Positions 1-5,260 of a stretch of 5,578 nucleotides of DNA are shown here, piece by piece. The stretch covers positions 1 to 5,578 of the forward strand of contig CALDFY010000003.1 of NCBI GenBank assembly GCA_937942115.1, in the 5' to 3' direction. Source of the stretch: an uncultured Anaerolineae bacterium. GTDB taxonomy: Bacteria; Chloroflexota; Anaerolineae; B4-G1; DUEL01. The stretch's first letter is position 1, and each line of letters opens with the position of its first letter. The position numbers and the translations under genes are program-made. Below the pieces are notes generated by a model. The model was not told the DNA's origin, searched no databases, and was given only the letters and a program-made list of their open reading frames with translations.

Positions 1-140
1 GGCGGCCGAAGGCCGCCGCAAAACCCCTACCTTAACTCCCTCCCCTCTCCCGCTTGCGGGAGAGAGGAGGGTTGGGGAGGGGTGAGGGCCTCTGCCGCCA
101 AAGGCGAGCGGGACAGGGGAGGGATAGGGAGGGGTGAGGG
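1..140. repeat. GC-rich hairpin intergenic repeat cassette, copy 1 (left part may be cut by the window edge)
   Basis: Non-coding cassette built of short palindromes. Bases 1-17 form a perfect 7-bp stem (GGCGGCC, loop GAA). Bases 38-71 form a 16-bp stem with one mismatch around a TT loop (TCCCGC/GCGGGA core). A block at about 89-120 reads GCCTCTGCCGCC, AAAGGCGAGCGGG and then G-rich sequence, with a small CGCC-AAA-GGCG hairpin. The same modules recur in the same order at 5120-5260, so this is a dispersed repeat and not a unique leader. The reading frames that cross it give low-complexity proline/arginine peptides and are not credible genes. Function is unknown. It could be an inactive mobile repeat or a transcript-end structure for a gene to the left. 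Confidence 0.7.
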
Positions 141-250
141 CAGGAAGTCCGCCGGCAAGAAGTGTCACCAATTATGAACCATCCCGAAAAACAGAAAAGA
201 AATCGGTGAAAATTCGCATAACTCGTGGCTAACATCTCCTCAGAAAGCCA
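141..250 (+). promoter_or_regulatory. AT-richer leader upstream of the TPR gene, no clear promoter
   Basis: This 110-bp stretch is visibly less GC-rich than its surroundings and should contain the promoter of the TPR gene. Weak -10-like hexamers are present (TATGAA at 173-178, CATAAC at 217-222), but neither has a convincing -35 box at 16-18 bp. The ribosome binding site is also weak: AGAAAG (242-247) lies 3 nt before the ATG at 251. I assign the region by position and base composition only. Confidence 0.3.
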
Positions 251-2497
251 ATGGCTGGAAATCGCGCAGTTTACGAAGAAGCCCTCCGACAGGGGGCGGC
301 CCGGGCCTGGGAGCGGCGCTGGGAGGAGGCCATCGCGGCCTACCAGCAGGCCCTGGCCGAATTCCCGGATGAGCCGGACGCCCTGAGCGGGCTGGGACTG
401 GCCCTGGCCGGGGCCGGGCGCGCGGAGGAGGCCCTGCCGGTCCTTCAGCGCGCGGCGGACCTGGCCCGGGAGAACCCGGTCCTGCATGAGCAGGTGGCTC
501 AGGTGCTGGAGCGGCTGGGGCGCTCAGGGGAAGCCGCCCAGGCGTACCTCCAGGCCGCCGACCTCTATCTTCGCCAGCAGGCATCCGGTCTGGCCGTGGA
601 GCGCTGGAAGGATGCCATCCGGGTTGATCCCTCCTGCATCCAGGCCCATGCCAACCTGCTCCGCGTCTATGTGGGCCAGGGAAAACACCGCGAGGCCATC
701 GCCGAGTACCTGACCCTGGCAACCATCTATCGGGACCAGGGCGAGACGGAAAAGGCGATGGAACTCTGCCAGTACGCCCTGAAACTGGACCCGCGCCATC
801 CAGATGTCCTGGCGTTACTGGACGCACTGCGATACGGAATTCCCAAAGCCGGAGGGACGGGGCCTCTGAAAGCGCCGGAGGAGGAATTGCCGGAAAAGCC
901 GCCGGAGAGAGGGAACCCCGTAGAGGCGGCCCGGCGCACAGCCCTGGCCCAACTGGCCGAAGTGGTCTTTGAGGAGACGCCGCCTCATACCGGCCCCCTC
1001 ATCCTCCGTCCCCTCTCCAAGCGGGAAATAGATACCCTCATCAGCCGGGGGATTGATGCGCAGGAACGGGGTGACGTAGATGAAGCCATCGCCTGTTATG
1101 AGGAGGTTCTGAAAGGCGGCGTCATTGAACCGGCGGTCCATTTCAACCTGGGGCTCCTGTATCAACAAAAACTCCAGTTGGAGGACGCCATTGCCCAGTT
1201 CCAGCAATCCGTCTCCAGCCCTCAGTACCGCCTGGGCAGCCTTTTCGCTCTGGGAGAGTGCTATCGGGCCCTGGGCCGCATAGACGAGGCCCTGACTTAC
1301 TTCCTGGAAGTGCTCAAAATCCTGGACCTGAGCACCGTCCGACAGGACCAGGCCGATGACCTGATTCGCCTGTACGACGAACTGGCCAGCACCTACGCCG
1401 CGCGGGGAGAGCGGGAACAGGCGGTGGAGTTCATCAATACTCTCATCGCTTTTCTCAGCGAGAAAGGATGGGAGGACAAAGTCCACCAGGCCCGGCAGCG
1501 GTTAGACCTGCTCTCCCGCGAGGGGCCGGTGCTGAGCCTGGCCGAAATCCTGACCGTCCCCGGCTCCGAGCGGATCATCCAGTCCATCGGCCTGGCCCAG
1601 GAGTACCTGCGGCGCGACCTGCCCCGGGCCGCAATGGATGAACTGATGAGCGCCGTAGAGCGGGCCCCGACGTTTCTCCCGATCCACCGTCAAATCGGAG
1701 AAACCCTGGCCGCGATGGGACGAACGGAACAGGCGGTGGGAAAGTTCCTGGCCATTGCCGATACCTATCGCGTCCGGGGGAACTTCTCCCAGGCGGTGGC
1801 GATGTATGAACGAGCGCTCCGTCTGGCACCGATGAACATCCCCGCCCGCCTCAAGTTGATAGACCTCCTGGTCAGCCTGGGGGAAATTGATCGGGCCCTG
1901 GAGCATTATCTGGCCCTGGGGGATGCCTATTACCAGATGGCCCAACTGGACCAGGCGCGGGAGAAATACAGCGAGGCGTTGCAACTGGCGCCGCGCGGGA
2001 GCCCCGAGCGCCGATGGGAGGTCAAATTCCTGCACCGCATCGGCGATATTGACCTGCAGCGGGTGGAGTGGCGACGGGCGGTCTCCGTCTATGAGCGCAT
2101 CCGGGACATCGCGCCGGATGACGAGAAGGCGCGCTTTACCCTGATGGACCTCTACGAGCGGTTAGGACGGCCGGACCGGGCCCTGGCGGAACTGGACGGC
2201 TTGCTCCGGCATTATGTGCAGGCCGGGAAGGCCCCGAAGGCCCTTTCTATTCTGGAGAAACTGGTGCAGGAGAAGCCCGAGGCGATCCCACTCCGGGCCC
2301 GTTTGGCCCAACTCTATCTCAACGCAGGCAGAAAAGAGGACGCGCTGCGGGAACTGGATATTCTGGGGGATTTGCAACTTCAGGCCGGAAAGGTAAAGGA
2401 CGCCATTGCGACCATTCAGGTCATCCTGCGGCTGCGGCCGCCCAATGCCGAGGCATACCGGGAACTGCTGGAGCAGTTGCAGGCCAGCGCAAGATAA
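251..2497 (+). CDS. Large soluble tetratricopeptide-repeat (TPR) protein
   Basis: A 748-residue protein made almost wholly of TPR helical hairpins, with no signal peptide or membrane segment, so probably a cytoplasmic scaffold or adaptor. Recognisable repeats, each with the W/L-G-Y-A-F-A-P pattern, lie near residues 9-42, 43-76, 131-185 (two repeats), 261-357 (three, including HFNLGLLYQQKLQLEDAIAQ), 373-402, 443-528, 532-580, 593-640, 653-690 and 704-735. A Pro/Glu-rich, probably unstructured linker at about 197-255 separates an N-terminal TPR lobe from a longer C-terminal one. No catalytic domain is visible. The ATG at 251 is preferred because TPR helices begin within about 10 residues of it and there is no other early in-frame Met. 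Its ribosome binding site is weak. The last 22 codons lie in a tandemly duplicated 81-bp unit, and the stop codon sits in a palindrome. The gene converges on purA. Partner and pathway cannot be read from the sequence. Confidence 0.93.
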   Translation: MAGNRAVYEEALRQGAARAWERRWEEAIAAYQQALAEFPDEPDALSGLGLALAGAGRAEEALPVLQRAADLARENPVLHEQVAQVLERLGRSGEAAQAYLQAADLYLRQQASGLAVERWKDAIRVDPSCIQAHANLLRVYVGQGKHREAIAEYLTLATIYRDQGETEKAMELCQYALKLDPRHPDVLALLDALRYGIPKAGGTGPLKAPEEELPEKPPERGNPVEAARRTALAQLAEVVFEETPPHTGPLILRPLSKREIDTLISRGIDAQERGDVDEAIACYEEVLKGGVIEPAVHFNLGLLYQQKLQLEDAIAQFQQSVSSPQYRLGSLFALGECYRALGRIDEALTYFLEVLKILDLSTVRQDQADDLIRLYDELASTYAARGEREQAVEFINTLIAFLSEKGWEDKVHQARQRLDLLSREGPVLSLAEILTVPGSERIIQSIGLAQEYLRRDLPRAAMDELMSAVERAPTFLPIHRQIGETLAAMGRTEQAVGKFLAIADTYRVRGNFSQAVAMYERALRLAPMNIPARLKLIDLLVSLGEIDRALEHYLALGDAYYQMAQLDQAREKYSEALQLAPRGSPERRWEVKFLHRIGDIDLQRVEWRRAVSVYERIRDIAPDDEKARFTLMDLYERLGRPDRALAELDGLLRHYVQAGKAPKALSILEKLVQEKPEAIPLRARLAQLYLNAGRKEDALRELDILGDLQLQAGKVKDAIATIQVILRLRPPNAEAYRELLEQLQASAR

Positions 2498-2507
2498 ATC
2501 TTGCGCT
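2486..2507. terminator. Palindrome at the TPR stop codon, possible bidirectional terminator (copy 1)
   Basis: AGCGCAAGAT, AA, ATCTTGCGCT form a 10-bp perfect inverted repeat with a 2-nt gap; in RNA the loop would be 4-6 nt. The TAA stop of the TPR gene lies at the tip. No T-tract follows on either strand, so this is not a textbook intrinsic terminator. Its position between convergent genes and its symmetry suggest an end-of-transcript structure usable from both sides. It could equally be a dispersed palindromic repeat that has supplied the stop codon. Confidence 0.5.
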
Positions 2508-2566
2508 ACAGGCTGCGGCCGCCCAATGCTGAGGCATACCGGGAACTGCCGGATCAGTTGCAGGCC

Positions 2567-2588
2567 AGCGCAAGATAAATCTTGCGCT
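2567..2588. terminator. Palindrome downstream of the TPR gene and next to the purA stop, copy 2
   Basis: This is an identical second copy of the 10-bp-stem palindrome at 2486-2507, produced by the 81-bp tandem duplication. Its right edge is 7 bp from the purA stop codon (2596-2598 on the - strand), so it is the first structure met by transcripts leaving purA. No T-tract follows on either strand. With copy 1 it gives each convergent transcript two hairpins in series. Confidence 0.5.
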
Positions 2589-2595
2589 ACAGGTA

Positions 2596-3879
2596 TTACC
2601 GGAGGACGACTTCCTCCCGCTCCGGCCCGACCCCGATCAGGGTGACGGGTACGCCGACCGCCTCCTCTATCCGCTCCACGTAGGCCCGCGCCGCCACCGG
2701 CAAGTCCTCCCAGCGGCGGGCCGAACGAATCTCCTCATCCCAACCGGGCAGTTCCTCATACACCGGCTGCCAGCGGGCCACCTCCTCTGCCCCCCACTCG
2801 CCGGGAAAGCGAGAAATCCGCTCCCCGCCCCGTTCATACGCGACGGCCACCCTTAGCGGGTGAATTCCGGTCAGCACGTCCAGTTTGGTCAGCGCCAATT
2901 CGGTCAGCCCGTTGACCTGAGCGGCGTACCGCAGAATGGGGAAGTCCAGCCAGCCGCAGCGCCGGGGGCGGCCGGTGGTGGTGCCGTATTCTCCCCCGGC
3001 CTCCCGGATGCGGTCGCCGATGGCGTCGGTCAGTTCGGTGGGGAAGGGCCCGGCGCCCACACGGGTCGTGTAGGCCTTGGCGACGCCGATGACCCGGGTC
3101 ACCGCCTGCGGCCCGAAGCCCAGCCCCGTCAGTGCCCCGCCCGCCACGCAGGAGGAACTGGTCACATAGGGATACGTGCCGTGGTCCAGGTCCAGCAGGG
3201 TTCCCTGCGCCCCCTCGCAGAGGACGGTCTGGCCGGCCGCCAGCGCGCAGGCGACCAGTTCGGAGCCGTCGGCCAGATAGGGGCGGAGCCGCCAGGCCAG
3301 GGCAACGGATTCGGCCACCATCTCGTCGGTCGGCAGCGGCTCCAGGCCGTAGTGCTCCTGGAGCAGGCGGTTGTGGGCCTGGACCAGGGCCTTCACCCGC
3401 TCGCCGAACGCCTCCGGGTCGGCCATCTGGCCGGCGCGCAGGCCCACGCGGGCGGCCTTATCGGCATAAACGGGGCCGATGCCCCGGCGGGTGGTGCCGA
3501 TGGCCTCCCGTCCCCGGGCGGCCTCCCGCGCGCCGTCCAGCGCGCGGTGGGTGGGCAGGATAATGTGGGCCGCCGCCGCCAGTTTGACCCGCTCCGGCCC
3601 CACATCCACCCCCAGTGAGGCCAGTTCGTCCAACTCCGCCGCCAGTTGGACCAGGTTGACCACTACCCCAGCCCCGATCAGGCAGGTGACGTGGGGGTGC
3701 AGAATGCCGGAGGGGACCAGATGCAGACGGAGGACGTGGCCCTGGGCGACCACAGTATGGCCGGCGTTATCGCCGCCGTTGTAACGAGCGACGATATGGG
3801 CTTCCCGGGCCAGGTCGTCCACGACCCGCCCTTTCCCTTCATCCCCCCATTGCGCCCCGACAACGATAATCGCTGGCAT
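2596..3879 (-). CDS. purA: Adenylosuccinate synthetase (IMP-aspartate ligase)
   Basis: A 427-residue enzyme of usual family length. It catalyses IMP + L-aspartate + GTP to adenylosuccinate, the first committed step from IMP to AMP, in the cytosol. Motifs in order: N-terminal P-loop-like QWGDEGKGR (residues 10-18) with the expected catalytic Asp13; GGDNAGHTVV (35-44) with the catalytic His41; IGTTRRGIGPVYADK (127-141), the IMP-binding segment; CEGAQGTLLDLDHGTYPYVT (221-240); VAKAYTTRVGAGPFPTEL (266-283); the aspartate-binding-loop motif TTGRPRRCGW (301-310); and the guanine-recognition TKLD (331-334). GKGR has Arg where the E. coli enzyme has Lys18, a conservative change. The ATG at 3879 is chosen over a TTG nine codons upstream because the family begins right at MPAIIVVGAQWGDEG and GAGGTG (3883-3888) lies just before it. 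Probably co-transcribed with the zinc-ribbon gene 71 bp upstream; converges with the TPR gene. Confidence 0.98.
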   Translation of the reverse strand: MPAIIVVGAQWGDEGKGRVVDDLAREAHIVARYNGGDNAGHTVVAQGHVLRLHLVPSGILHPHVTCLIGAGVVVNLVQLAAELDELASLGVDVGPERVKLAAAAHIILPTHRALDGAREAARGREAIGTTRRGIGPVYADKAARVGLRAGQMADPEAFGERVKALVQAHNRLLQEHYGLEPLPTDEMVAESVALAWRLRPYLADGSELVACALAAGQTVLCEGAQGTLLDLDHGTYPYVTSSSCVAGGALTGLGFGPQAVTRVIGVAKAYTTRVGAGPFPTELTDAIGDRIREAGGEYGTTTGRPRRCGWLDFPILRYAAQVNGLTELALTKLDVLTGIHPLRVAVAYERGGERISRFPGEWGAEEVARWQPVYEELPGWDEEIRSARRWEDLPVAARAYVERIEEAVGVPVTLIGVGPEREEVVLR

Positions 3880-3882
3880 TGG

Positions 3883-3889
3883 CACCTCT
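3883..3889 (-). promoter_or_regulatory. Ribosome binding site of purA (decides the start)
   Basis: On the - strand, AGAGGTG lies 3 nt before the ATG at 3877-3879. No comparable Shine-Dalgarno sequence precedes the in-frame TTG at 3904-3906. This supports the shorter, family-typical N-terminus. Confidence 0.75.
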
Positions 3890-3900
3890 TGATGAGTGAA

Positions 3901-3927
3901 CCGCAAAGAACGCAGAGGACGCAGAGG
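3901..3927. repeat. Three 9-bp units in the zinc-ribbon/purA gap
   Basis: Two exact ACGCAGAGG copies (3910-3918 and 3919-3927) follow a degenerate copy, CCGCAAAGA (3901-3909). A GCAAAG/CTTTGC pair (3903-3908 and 3940-3945) could close a weak long-loop hairpin around them. From general knowledge, short ACGCAGAGG-type runs, often with an inverted partner, occur as dispersed intergenic repeats in many environmental bacterial genomes. Here only the one orientation is clear. The units lie in the 5' leader of purA if the two genes are co-transcribed. No function can be assigned. Confidence 0.6.
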
Positions 3928-3950
3928 TTTCTCCGCGCGCTTTGCAGTTT

Positions 3951-4412
3951 TTATTCTACCGGTTCCACCACCTGGGGGGTGACGCTGACGCCGCAGTAGG
4001 GGCAGACCGCCCAGTGGAGTTGGAGGGGGCGCTTACAGGCCGGGCAGGCCTGCTTGAGCCGGGTGTGGCAGACCGGGCAGAGGATATAATCCGATTTGAC
4101 CCGCGCGCCGCAGCCGGGGCAGATTTCCGGCTCCTCAATGGCCTGCAGGAGCGCCTCCTGCTCCAGCGAGCGCTCGTAGGCCTCCGCCAGCGTCTCGCGC
4201 GGGCGCAGCATCAGGTAGACGATGATCCCGAAGAGGGGAATGAGCGCCACCAGCAACGTGGCGACAATCCATGCCAGGACGTCCCGGGAGCGGGCCCGCA
4301 TGTCCCGGAAGGTCCAGATAATCGCCCCGCCGTGCAGAGCGGTGAAAACGACGCCGGCACCCAGCGCCAGCCAGAAGACGAGTTTCGCCAGGGTATCCAG
4401 AAGGCCTTCCAT
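3951..4412 (-). CDS. Two-helix membrane protein with C-terminal double zinc ribbon
   Basis: A 153-residue protein in three parts. Two hydrophobic helices lie at about 9-34 and 45-69, joined by a short basic loop (RDMRARSRD). The second helix and its exit (IPLFGIIVYLMLRPRETL) resemble the small PLDc_N-type membrane module. A charged, probably helical linker covers about 71-96. Four CxxC knuckles follow: CPGC (98-101), CPVC (112-115), CPAC (123-126) and CPYC (137-140), enough for two zinc ribbons of the DZR type. The basic loop suggests that both termini and the ribbons are outside the loop's compartment or, if the loop is cytosolic, topology is reversed; I cannot settle this. The ATG at 4412 is preferred over a GTG two codons upstream because AAGGAG sits 5 nt before it. 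It is the first gene of a probable two-gene unit with purA. Specific function is unknown; a regulatory or assembly role is only a guess. Confidence 0.9.
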   Translation of the reverse strand: MEGLLDTLAKLVFWLALGAGVVFTALHGGAIIWTFRDMRARSRDVLAWIVATLLVALIPLFGIIVYLMLRPRETLAEAYERSLEQEALLQAIEEPEICPGCGARVKSDYILCPVCHTRLKQACPACKRPLQLHWAVCPYCGVSVTPQVVEPVE

Positions 4413-4417
4413 AGTCA

Positions 4418-4423
4418 CTCCTT
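4418..4423 (-). promoter_or_regulatory. Ribosome binding site of the zinc-ribbon gene
   Basis: A perfect AAGGAG on the - strand is followed by the spacer TGACT and the ATG at 4410-4412. The competing in-frame GTG (4416-4418) overlaps the end of this Shine-Dalgarno sequence and cannot use it. Confidence 0.85.
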
Positions 4424-4447
4424 ATTGGTTTGCCACCAACAGGAAGC

Positions 4448-4476
4448 ATTATACCATTTATCCGGCCGATGGGCAA
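4448..4476 (-). promoter_or_regulatory. Sigma70-type extended -10 promoter for the zinc-ribbon/purA unit
   Basis: Read on the - strand: a -35-like TTGCCC (4471-4476, 4 of 6 consensus), a 17-bp spacer, and a perfect TATAAT -10 box (4448-4453) preceded by TGG, giving the extended -10 motif TGnTATAAT. Transcription would start near 4441, leaving a leader of about 28 nt with the AAGGAG inside it. No terminator with a T-tract is visible between the zinc-ribbon gene and purA, so the transcript probably covers both. Confidence 0.8.
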
Positions 4477-4806
4477 CTGTGCGCGTCCTTACCCCATCTC
4501 CGGCTCTTTGCCTCACTCCCCTCTTCCGCCGCCGAAGACGGTCACTGCGAGCATCCCATCGCGCGGGGCGCATTCCCACCCATCAGAAACCGCTGCGTCA
4601 TTGCGAGGGCACGCAGCGCCCGAAGGCCACGCCGAGGCTCGCCCGAGGCGCAATCTCCCCACTGACTGATGAGGAGATTGCCGCCACGCTGCGCTCGTGG
4701 TCTACAACTTCACCGCCTTCGGCGGCTACCCAGAAACTTATGGCGCAAGATTCCTTTTGTGCCCTCTGCCCCTATGCCTTCGGGATTGCCCCTCCCCCCT
4801 GCCCCC
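4477..4806. other. Gene-free stretch with dispersed-repeat-like sequence
   Basis: I see no credible gene here. The open frames have arginine/proline-rich composition, no recognisable domain and no ribosome binding site. The recognisable content is the repeat segment at about 4541-4690, a small CCGCC-TTC-GGCGG hairpin (4713-4725) and a C-rich run (about 4788-4807) that leads into the next element. The promoter of the - strand operon borders it on the left. Confidence 0.6.
4541..4690. repeat. Dispersed palindromic intergenic repeat, degenerate
   Basis: GTCACTGCGAG (4541-4551) and GTCATTGCGAG (4597-4607) are two near-identical starts. After the second come GCACGCAGCGCCCGAAGG and GCAATCTCC (4650-4658). 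The latter is inverted as GGAGATTGC (4673-4681) across a 14-nt loop, followed by CGCCACGCTGCGCTCGTGG, which resembles an inverted GCACGCAGCGC arm. This order (GTCATTGCGAG, a GC-rich arm, GCAATCTCC) is one I recognise as a widespread class of bacterial intergenic repeats. It is degenerate and codes for nothing visible. Confidence 0.55.
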
Positions 4807-5059
4807 CATAGGCGTTAACTTTGAGCGCTGCGTAGTTTGGGTCGCCGCCCTGGAAGCCGACTGAAATCAGCCGCCTTGGGCCTTCGGCCGGGAAGTCGGT
4901 CTTCACCGACCTCCGGAGAAGGGCGTCAACGCAGGTTGATGCCCGGCGCGAAGCGTAGGGGCAACCCTCGCGGTTGCCCCCGGGGGAGGCCGATTTCCCA
5001 TCGGCGCCCGGGGCGGCGGGAAGCGGAGAGCCGAAGCCAGCCTTAAGTTAACGCTTATG
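4807..5059 (+). mobile_element. MITE-like element A (253 bp)
   Basis: Bounded by inverted ends: left CATAGGCGTTAACTT (4807-4821) and right CCTTAAGTTAACGCTTATG (5041-5059). It contains no plausible gene, so if mobile it is non-autonomous. Internal hairpins in order: GGCC-TTC-GGCC (4879-4889); GTCGGT-CTTC-ACCGAC (4895-4910); GGGCGTCAAC-GCAG-GTTGATGCCC (4921-4944, 10 bp with one G-T pair); GGGGCAACC-CTCGC-GGTTGCCCC (4958-4980, 9 bp); and GCCGAT-TTCCC-ATCGGC (4989-5005). From 4916 to the end it matches element B at 140 of 144 positions. The left part is more diverged. C-rich sequence on both sides obscures any target duplication. It could alternatively be a structured RNA-like repeat that is not a transposon relic. 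Confidence 0.7.
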
Positions 5060-5119
5060 CCCCTGTCCCCTCCCCGCTGCCGCTGCGCGGCGCGGGGAGG
5101 GGGAGAACTGAGGGGGTTT
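5060..5119. repeat. GC-rich hairpin between element A and cassette copy 2
   Basis: CCCCTCCCCGC (5067-5077) pairs with GCGGGGAGGGG (5092-5102) as an 11-bp stem. It continues past a single bulged T (5078) into GCCGC-TGC-GCGGC (5079-5091). Flanks are C-rich on the left and G-rich on the right. It resembles the hairpin modules of the adjacent cassette and is probably part of the same repeat family. No gene. Confidence 0.65.
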
Positions 5120-5260
5120 GGCGGCGGCTTCGCCGCCCGCCCAAAAATCCCCCCCTTTCTCCCCTCCCCTCTCCCGAACGAAGTTCGGGAGAGGGGAGGG
5201 GTCGGGTGAGGGGTGAGGCCTCTGCCGCCGAAAGGCGAGCGGGAGAGGGGAGGGGTCGGG
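5120..5260. repeat. GC-rich hairpin intergenic repeat cassette, copy 2, interrupted by element B
   Basis: It repeats the module order of bases 1-140. First comes a GGCGGCG-GCTT-CGCCGCC hairpin (5120-5137), then CAAAA and a C-run, then a perfect 19-bp inverted repeat with a GAA loop (5161-5201, core CTCCCGAAC/GTTCGGGAG). Last is the GCCTCTGCCGCC block with a CGCC-GAAA-GGCG hairpin (5226-5237) and a G-rich run. The cassette stops abruptly at the left end of element B, while the G-rich, GTGAGGGC-containing end seen in copy 1 (132-140) reappears just after element B. Non-coding. Confidence 0.75.

Larger units (their letters stand above)
2430..2591 (+). repeat. 81-bp tandem duplication of the TPR gene's 3' end, stop codon and palindrome
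   Basis: Two adjacent 81-bp copies (2430-2510 and 2511-2591) differ at only three positions: 2449/2530 C to T, 2469/2550 T to C and 2473/2554 G to T. Copy 1 holds the final codons of the TPR gene, its TAA (2495-2497) and 13 nt beyond it. Copy 2 is untranslated unless the stop is read through. Because 81 is a multiple of 3, copy 2 stays in frame and would add 26 residues (ILRYRLRPPNAEAYRELPDQ and then LQASAR) before its own TAA at 2576-2578. Two of the three differences would change amino acids (L to P, E to D), which fits copy 2 being free of protein-level constraint. The duplication ends 4 bp before the purA stop codon. Confidence 0.95.

Noticed and set aside
32..487. - strand open frame over the left repeat cassette and the TPR start
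   Set aside because: Its translation is made of repeat palindromes (Ser/Pro/Leu and Arg-rich) and overlaps the TPR gene. A similar false peptide arises at 5048-5263 from the second cassette.
815..1486. Long - strand open frame inside the TPR gene
   Set aside because: It is the opposite strand of a well-supported TPR coding region and shows no family features.
2406..2645. Short + strand open frame across the 81-bp duplication
   Set aside because: Its internal repeat comes only from the DNA duplication; it is out of frame with the TPR gene and overlaps purA.
2860..3618. Long + strand open frame (about 250 codons) opposite purA
   Set aside because: It lies antisense to a clear purA gene, is Gly/Gln/Ala-rich without a domain, and is explained by high GC on the opposite strand.
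3880..3906. Longer purA start at a TTG nine codons upstream
   Set aside because: The enzyme family begins at MPAIIVVGAQWGDEG, a GAGGTG Shine-Dalgarno sits just before that ATG, and the extra codons overlap the 9-bp repeat.
4413..4418. GTG start two codons upstream for the zinc-ribbon gene
   Set aside because: It overlaps the AAGGAG itself; the ATG at 4412 has correct 5-nt spacing.
3942..4811. Long + strand open frame spanning the zinc-ribbon gene and the repeats
   Set aside because: It is antisense to the CxxC-bearing gene, then runs through repeat DNA with low-complexity Arg/Pro sequence. No start signal.
4921..5005. tRNA or known riboswitch in the hairpin series
   Set aside because: Three consecutive simple hairpins do not make a cloverleaf, no T-loop GTTCGANNC is present, and no downstream gene exists for a riboswitch to control.
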